From the NCBI GenBank assembly GCA_011391835.1, contig JAABPS010000003.1:1-18635 (forward strand): a DNA stretch of 18,635 bases, in the 5' to 3' direction. The notes beneath the pieces were generated by a model. That model saw nothing but the letters and a program-made list of their open reading frames with translations, was not told the origin of the DNA and made no database searches. Below are positions 15,176 to 18,635 of the stretch, piece by piece (the stretch's first letter is position 1; each line of letters opens with the position of its first letter). Source of the DNA: Desulfobacteraceae bacterium. Its GTDB lineage: Bacteria > Desulfobacterota > Desulfobacteria > Desulfobacterales > JAABPS01. The translations under genes were made by a program, and so were the position numbers.

Positions 15176-15204
15176 TTGACAATTGAATTTTAATAATGTC
15201 TAAT
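15176..15204 (+). promoter_or_regulatory. Sigma-70 promoter for the 118-aa gene
   Basis: A perfect -35 TTGACA (15176-15181), a 17-nt spacer and a 5/6 -10 TCTAAT (15199-15204) predict a transcript starting near 15211, about 35 nt before the coding start. Confidence 0.75.
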
Positions 15205-15245
15205 ACGGGTAAAGATTACATAGTCTCAATGCTGGAGAAAAATTA

Positions 15246-15602
15246 ATGAATGATCAACAGATAGAATTTGCAGTTGACAGGAAGAACCTATACAGGGAAG
15301 AATCCATTACTGATCTGAAGGTTGGCTCCATTCGACTGCTCAAACCCGTCCGATTGGACGGATCAGATGATTCCAGCCGTGATCAAATATTTATCGGGCA
15401 TACCCAGATCATGACGCCTCAAGGCATGATACCGCTTCAGGCGAGGCTGACATCCAAGACATTGGAGGCAGCGCTTGATGAATTTCCCAATGCCATGCAG
15501 CAGGCTCTGGCAAAGATGATAGAAGAGGTCAAAAGGATGCAGCAGGAAGAAGCGAATCGGCCAAATCGGGATGATTCGAGGATTATTGTGCCTGGCAGGT
15601 AG
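15246..15602 (+). CDS. Conserved small cytoplasmic protein, 118 aa
   Basis: The frame starts at ATG 15246 with GGAG about 9 nt upstream and its own promoter. There is no signal or TM segment. The N-terminal part, FAVDRKNLYREESITDLKVG with LLKPVRLDGS, and the GHTQIMTPQGMIPLQARL block look like a conserved family I associate with sulfate reducers and relatives, usually annotated only as a cytoplasmic protein. The C-terminal half is a charged helix (LEAALDEFPNAMQQALAKMI) ending in a disordered tail. No enzymatic motif is visible and the role is unknown. It is convergent with the DUF1523-like gene. Confidence 0.85.
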   Translation: MNDQQIEFAVDRKNLYREESITDLKVGSIRLLKPVRLDGSDDSSRDQIFIGHTQIMTPQGMIPLQARLTSKTLEAALDEFPNAMQQALAKMIEEVKRMQQEEANRPNRDDSRIIVPGR

Positions 15603-15632
15603 TTAATTTTATCTTAATACGATTACTTCTAC

Positions 15633-15695
15633 TCGTCATTGCGAACACTTTGTTTTGCTCAGCACAGGCTACGCAAAGCGATCGCATCGTTTCTC
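15633..15695. repeat. Degenerate dispersed palindromic repeat
   Basis: The segment starts CGTCATTGCGAAC and ends near GCGATCGCATCGTTTCTC. It resembles the widespread intergenic repeat with a CGTCATTGCGA start and a GCAATCGC arm, here decayed and without a clean second arm. It fills the space between two convergent genes and may be noncoding debris or a weak terminator. Confidence 0.4.
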
Positions 15696-15727
15696 ATAGA
15701 TTGGCTTTTATGCAGCGGACCCAAAGA

Positions 15728-16048
15728 CTACTTTTCTTTTTCTTCAATCTTCACTACATTTTCGTACATTGAAAATATCGGGATTCTCCATCCGTATTTT
15801 TTGATCTTTACGTGGTCGCCTTTGAATCTAATGGCGTCGTTCTGAACGGAGCCGGAATTGAACTTTAAACGGTATCGGGCATCGTAGTTCACAAAAGGTC
15901 TATACTCTGTTGCGATCATGAACCTTCCGTCCACTTTGGCCATCTGGGCATCCGTTACTCTCGTCTCGATCGTGTCAGCAATAAAATAACTATACAACGC
16001 CAGCAGAATACACATCACAATTCCAAGTAATATTAATTTGAATTTCAT
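15728..16048 (-). CDS. DUF1523-like membrane-anchored protein, 106 aa
   Basis: The start has AGAGGAG about 6 nt before the ATG. Residues 1-25 form a signal anchor (LILLGIVMCILLALYSYFIA), so the protein is tethered on the outer face of the inner membrane. The rest matches the general layout of DUF1523: an ETRVTDAQMAKVDGR strand region and the closing YGWRIPIFSMYENVVKIEE block, which in that family is a conserved W-R-I-P motif near the C-terminus. It is about half the length of the longer family members. The function is unknown. It is the last gene of the minus-strand DsrE/TauE cluster but starts 80 nt after the truncated exporter, with its own ribosome site. Confidence 0.75.
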   Translation of the reverse strand: MKFKLILLGIVMCILLALYSYFIADTIETRVTDAQMAKVDGRFMIATEYRPFVNYDARYRLKFNSGSVQNDAIRFKGDHVKIKKYGWRIPIFSMYENVVKIEEKEK

Positions 16049-16128
16049 ATCGTTCTCCTCTGATCGTGGTATTTGATATTACCAATTCATTTTTTTGCAT
16101 AAAATCATAATACGGCTGGCGATATGCG

Positions 16129-16335
16129 TCAATGAAATATTCCCACGCTTCTGCCGACCAGAATGACTTTGAAAATATTATTTGCCAGATAGACAACTAC
16201 GGTCGCCGCTATGGCTAATGGAAGGGGGAAAAACAATGCAAATGCCGGCATAAGAACTGTCCCCAGCCCGAATCCTGAAAATAAGGATAGTATTGAAATA
16301 ATAAATGCTACTGAACATACAACAAGATAGGTCAT
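16129..16335 (-). pseudogene. TauE/SafE-family sulfite/anion exporter, truncated N-terminal remnant
   Basis: The frame encodes 68 residues that read as the start of a TauE/SafE permease: two membrane helices, SVAFIISILSLFSGFGLGTV and ALFFPLPLAIAATVVVYLAN, with the family's GFGLG and NNIFKVILVGR patterns. Complete members have about 240-270 residues and 7-8 helices. Here homology stops after ILVGR and a TGA follows six residues later. The lost part is not found in another frame before the DUF1523-like gene, so this is a deletion remnant and not a simple frameshift. The ribosome site (GAGGAAA) and the 18-nt spacing from the DsrE-like gene show it was the second gene of that operon. The family exports sulfite, sulfonates or related sulfur anions. 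Confidence 0.75.
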
Positions 16336-16353
16336 TTTCCTCTATACTTTTAA

Positions 16354-16665
16354 TCAGAAAGTCAAAACTTTTTCAGCCTGCTTTATTAGTTCGTAAAGGT
16401 CATCCATCCATGCTATCGGACATGTGCCTGATCCCTCCAGACCGTGGGATTTCATGCACACACCTCAGACATAAAAATCTCCTGTGAATTGGTTGACCTG
16501 ACCGATAACATCAAACTGTTCATTGCTGAATTTTTCAAATAAAACTCCTTTACCGAGCATAAATACACTGACTTCATCATTTTTTTTGACTGCTACATTA
16601 GCCAGCCTCATGGCATTATAAGCAGTTTCCGCATCATCTGTGCTTATGATAAAAAGAACATTCAT
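16354..16665 (-). CDS. DsrE-like selenoprotein (in-frame UGA at codon 67)
   Basis: From ATG 16665 (AGGAGT upstream) the frame is a DsrE/DsrF-like sulfur-relay protein: MNVLFIISTDDAETAYNAMR, then VKKNDEVSVFMLGKGVLFEK. At 16465-16467 it meets TGA, yet the same frame continues as GVCMKSHGLEGSGTCP and MDDLYELIKQAEKVLTF to a real TGA at 16354-16356, giving 103 residues, the normal length. The UGA falls where DsrE-like proteins have the first Cys of a C-G-x-C pair, so the product has U67-G-V-C70. A SECIS-like hairpin lies directly downstream. Ordinary calling would end it at residue 66. Probable role: transfer or reduction of sulfane sulfur in the cytoplasm. It was cotranscribed with the TauE/SafE exporter remnant, which fits sulfur traffic. 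Confidence 0.85.
16423..16460 (-). promoter_or_regulatory. Bacterial SECIS element in the DsrE-like gene
   Basis: Reading the minus strand after the UGA, TGTGC (16460-16456) pairs with GCACA (16427-16423). An internal loop follows, then ATCCC (16450-16446) pairs with GGGAT (16435-16431), leaving a 10-nt apical loop, ACGGTCTGGA. The loop contains GGUCU, the same element that SelB needs in the E. coli fdhF SECIS. It starts 21 nt after the UGA, within the usual bacterial spacing. The stems were paired by eye and no energy was calculated. Confidence 0.75.
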
Positions 16666-17360
16666 ATCGTACTCCTGATAAATTTTATTTTTATCTGTTT
16701 ATATTTTTAAAATTATCAAAATATAATCATGACTTGTTGTGTCACGTCGTTGGCATGGGTGCTTCATTGGATTGTCTAACAGGCCGGCTGTGCGGCGCCA
16801 GCGTAAAGAGTTGCGATTAAAACCTGTTTAATCTATTAACATACGTATTCGCTCAAGACAAGGGCGTTGCTGTGAGGCATGGTTTGAAGGAAGCCGGAGA
16901 GCAAAACCAGCGGCGTGTCCAATCCAGGGCACAGGCCAGACCGGTACTTATATTAAACTGATTTCCGATAACCATTTGTGTGCTGTTCGAATTTGTGTAC
17001 CGTCCGGATATGTCTTTTCCAGGTTAAGCTTCTTGACTAACTGGATTTTTTTGCATGCCGGAAAAGTCAGAAGCTTTCAAATCGATCTATTCTTTTTATT
17101 GAATCGAAGTTTCCTACAAAAATGGTTAGTTAGCATAGGCTTTGATTCGTGTTGAAATGTTCTTATTCTCGCACGAAGCCACAAAGTCATGAAGAATTTT
17201 ACAAATTGCATCAATTGACCCATCTATTTCATTTGCTCATTATCTTTGTGTCTTCGTGTCTTTGTGCGGGTGTGAATACATATCAGTTGGAAGCAGGACA
17301 GGCAGTACGGATGTTCGGCTCCTTTTTCGCCAGGAGAAATAGTCCTGTACCATCCCATGT
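16666..17360. other. About 700 nt without a recognisable gene
   Basis: This stretch lies between the start of the DsrE operon and the end of the TPR gene. It holds the AT-rich DsrE leader (16666-16740), a GC-richer segment (16740-17000) in which no family was recognised, interleaved inverted repeats (17012-17077) and a dispersed inverted repeat (17168-17270). The plus-strand frame from about 16850 stays open for roughly 100 codons, but it has no ribosome site and no recognisable domain. Confidence 0.6.
17168..17270. repeat. MITE-like inverted repeat built of CACGAAG/CTTTGTG units
   Basis: Two 29-nt arms, 17168-17196 (starts CTCGCACGAAGCCACAAAGT) and 17242-17270 (contains CTTTGTGTCTTCGTGTC), are imperfect reverse complements with about eight mismatches, enclosing a 45-nt AT-rich centre. 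Each arm is itself made of CACGAAG-like heptads. Similar TTTGTGTCTTCGTGTCTTTGTG sequences are common in the intergenic DNA of many environmental bacteria. Confidence 0.7.
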
Positions 17361-18311
17361 TTATTTCATATTCTTCTGTATCATGTTTTTCAAGGAATCA
17401 TCTTTTGCCAGATTCAAAGCAGAGGAAAATGATTTTTGAGCTGCCTCGTTGTTGTTTTGCTCCTTTTCAATGACCCCCAGATAGTAATAGGACATGGCTT
17501 TGGTTCTATCATCAGCATTGGGTATACATGCTTTAAAATTTTTCTGAGCCTTGAGGATATGATCTCCGCTCAATTCAATGAGCGATCCTTTGTTTTTATT
17601 TAATTCTACAATGGCCAGTTCAAATACTCCCATTTTATAATACAAGCGGCTTTTGATAAGGTTATTCGTGGTGGAGCGAATGATTTGTTCATAGGTTTGA
17701 ATGGCGTTGAGATAGGGTGATTCTTTATCGGCTGTAGCGGCGAGTTTGTAATGGTTGTGATTGCTCAATAATACTTTCAACTCGTGGCAATAGCTTTCGG
17801 CAAACACATCGGCTTTCAAGATATACAACTGGATATCCGGTGAAGTACATTTCTCTATGGCGTAATTGGAGTATCGTTGGGCGCGTTCGATCCGGCTGTT
17901 GAGAAGATAACTCTTTGCACAAATGTAGCTGCCATAGGATAATTTATCGTTGTCATAGCTATCGTTAACCATAATGGACTTTCCCATATTAAAAGGGATA
18001 GCGATCGTATGCTGATACTCATTTTCAGATATATCCATGGTCTCCTTCATCTGGGAGCATTTTTCAAGATACGCTTCTGCTAACAGAACCTTTGAATCAA
18101 AGTCTTCCCGAACAGTCTCCCGGTAATCTTTCAGCATGGAAATAGCTTCGTCCGGTTTTCGTTGCTGGATGAGCGTATTCGCTGTTTGGAGTATTTTGTT
18201 TTCAAACGTCTTCTCGCGTGTGGTGATCGTGGTGAGAGCGCTCCATGCAATAGAACAAAAAAGCAGAAGCATAATTAACATGATTGTGGCTGAAAATAAC
18301 TTTTTAACCAT
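17361..18311 (-). CDS. Secreted or membrane-anchored TPR-repeat protein, 316 aa
   Basis: The start has GGAGG about 5 nt before the ATG. Residues 1-25 (LFSATIMLIMLLLFCSIAWS) are a signal peptide or anchor, so the helical body faces the periplasm. Repeats can be seen at LIQQRKPDEAISMLKDY (about 46-64), in the middle around YLNAIQTYEQII, and most clearly near the end, AMSYYYLGVIEKEQNNNEAA then KSFSSALNLA (about 270-305), which has the alpha-alpha TPR signature. TPRs hold partner proteins; nothing identifies the partner. It lies 12 nt downstream of the SpoIIAA/STAS-like gene on the same strand and is very likely cotranscribed with it. Confidence 0.85.
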   Translation of the reverse strand: MVKKLFSATIMLIMLLLFCSIAWSALTTITTREKTFENKILQTANTLIQQRKPDEAISMLKDYRETVREDFDSKVLLAEAYLEKCSQMKETMDISENEYQHTIAIPFNMGKSIMVNDSYDNDKLSYGSYICAKSYLLNSRIERAQRYSNYAIEKCTSPDIQLYILKADVFAESYCHELKVLLSNHNHYKLAATADKESPYLNAIQTYEQIIRSTTNNLIKSRLYYKMGVFELAIVELNKNKGSLIELSGDHILKAQKNFKACIPNADDRTKAMSYYYLGVIEKEQNNNEAAQKSFSSALNLAKDDSLKNMIQKNMK

Positions 18312-18323
18312 ACGTCCTCCGTA

Positions 18324-18635
18324 TTATAAATATTCATCTGAACGAAGCCACTGGATCGCCTCATCCTCATCGATAAACACCCTGATATTCAAACCAGTAT
18401 TCCGGCAAACCGTTTCAAAAAATTGAAGGTTTTCACTGATGCTGTTATCCCTGATGGCAATTCTCATGCGTAGGACCTGCCGTAAGGTAGGCAGATCTTT
18501 TGTCCCGAAATCATAGGCATCAATTGTGTTTAACAGACCGGTTAATTGGGATATGTCCACAAGGATTTTGGTGTATTGAAGTTCCATCGCCGTTTTAATG
18601 ATTTCAACGGCAATATCAAACAGGATATTACGGAT
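18324..18635 (-). CDS. SpoIIAA/STAS-like protein, partial at the window edge
   Basis: The frame is open through the right edge of the window, so the gene continues upstream. The ATG at 18585-18587 is internal, since the 16 codons before it read IRNILFDIAVEIIKTA in the same style. The visible part has a beta-strand TKILVDISQL, a mixed middle (YDFGTKDLPTLRQVLRM) and a C-terminal RIAIRDNSISENLQFFETVC then LNIRVFIDEDEAIQWLRS. This matches the layout of SpoIIAA-like/STAS proteins, whose last block is V-R-x-F-x-D-x-x-E-A-x-x-W-L. Such domains usually bind nucleotides, lipids or signalling partners. The serine phosphorylated in classical SpoIIAA is not evident. Cotranscribed with the TPR protein gene. 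Confidence 0.65.
   Translation of the reverse strand: MRNILFDIAVEIIKTAMELQYTKILVDISQLTGLLNTIDAYDFGTKDLPTLRQVLRMRIAIRDNSISENLQFFETVCRNTGLNIRVFIDEDEAIQWLRSDEYL

Noticed and set aside
16129..16131. TGA ending the TauE/SafE remnant as a second selenocysteine codon
   Set aside because: The frame after it (RISPAVL then a stop) shows no exporter homology and there is no SECIS-like hairpin.
15990..16196. 68-codon minus-strand frame overlapping the exporter remnant and the DUF1523-like start
   Set aside because: It begins inside the exporter remnant in another frame and runs into the next gene's ribosome site; treated only as a possible chimeric junction.
16850..17153. Roughly 100-codon plus-strand frame in the gene-poor stretch
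   Set aside because: No start signal, no recognised motif, and it contains the interleaved inverted repeats; probably not coding.

Overview
The window looks like chromosomal DNA of a sulfate-reducing or related bacterium of the former Deltaproteobacteria (Desulfobacterota, probably Desulfobacterales). This is inferred from the gene types (COG4670-type CoA-transferase, long-chain acyl-CoA ligase beside a COG1033-type RND exporter, DsrE/TauE sulfur proteins, a small conserved cytoplasmic-protein family) and from an apparent selenocysteine codon. No rRNA, tRNA, CRISPR array or intact insertion sequence was seen.

Left part (1-4180, minus-strand genes): the N-terminus of a membrane protein cut by the window edge, a strong hairpin, a 568-aa CoA-transferase, a 372-nt gap with a hairpin and a possible beta-strand-rich gene remnant, then small genes: a helical 102-aa protein, an eight-cysteine protein, a His-rich lipoprotein and a secreted protein with two calcium-loop repeats. 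Middle-left (4227-8768, minus): an ECF sigma factor overlapping a three-TM putative regulator, then a short secreted protein that is a stand-alone copy of the propeptide of the subtilisin-like protease encoded just upstream of it. A perfect 12-bp hairpin separates these last two genes.

Middle (9036-9776): a 40-residue very basic peptide gene (minus) and a secreted Sm-like-fold protein (plus), followed by a shared terminator. Then a lipid block: a PlsC-like acyltransferase and an acyl-CoA ligase (minus), divergent from an 806-aa RND exporter (plus) and a 118-aa conserved protein with a good sigma-70 promoter.

Right part (15630-18635): degenerate dispersed repeats and a minus-strand cluster of DsrE-like protein, truncated TauE/SafE exporter and DUF1523-like protein. 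The DsrE gene reads through an in-frame UGA at codon 67 in a U-G-V-C motif. A hairpin directly downstream carries GGUCU in its loop, as in the E. coli fdhF SECIS, so the product is very probably a 103-aa selenoprotein that ordinary gene calling would truncate at 66 aa. After about 700 nt without a recognised gene come a TPR protein and a SpoIIAA/STAS-like protein that runs off the right edge.

The two best leads are the DsrE selenoprotein with its SECIS, and the free-standing propeptide paired with its subtilase (candidate inhibitor or folding partner).
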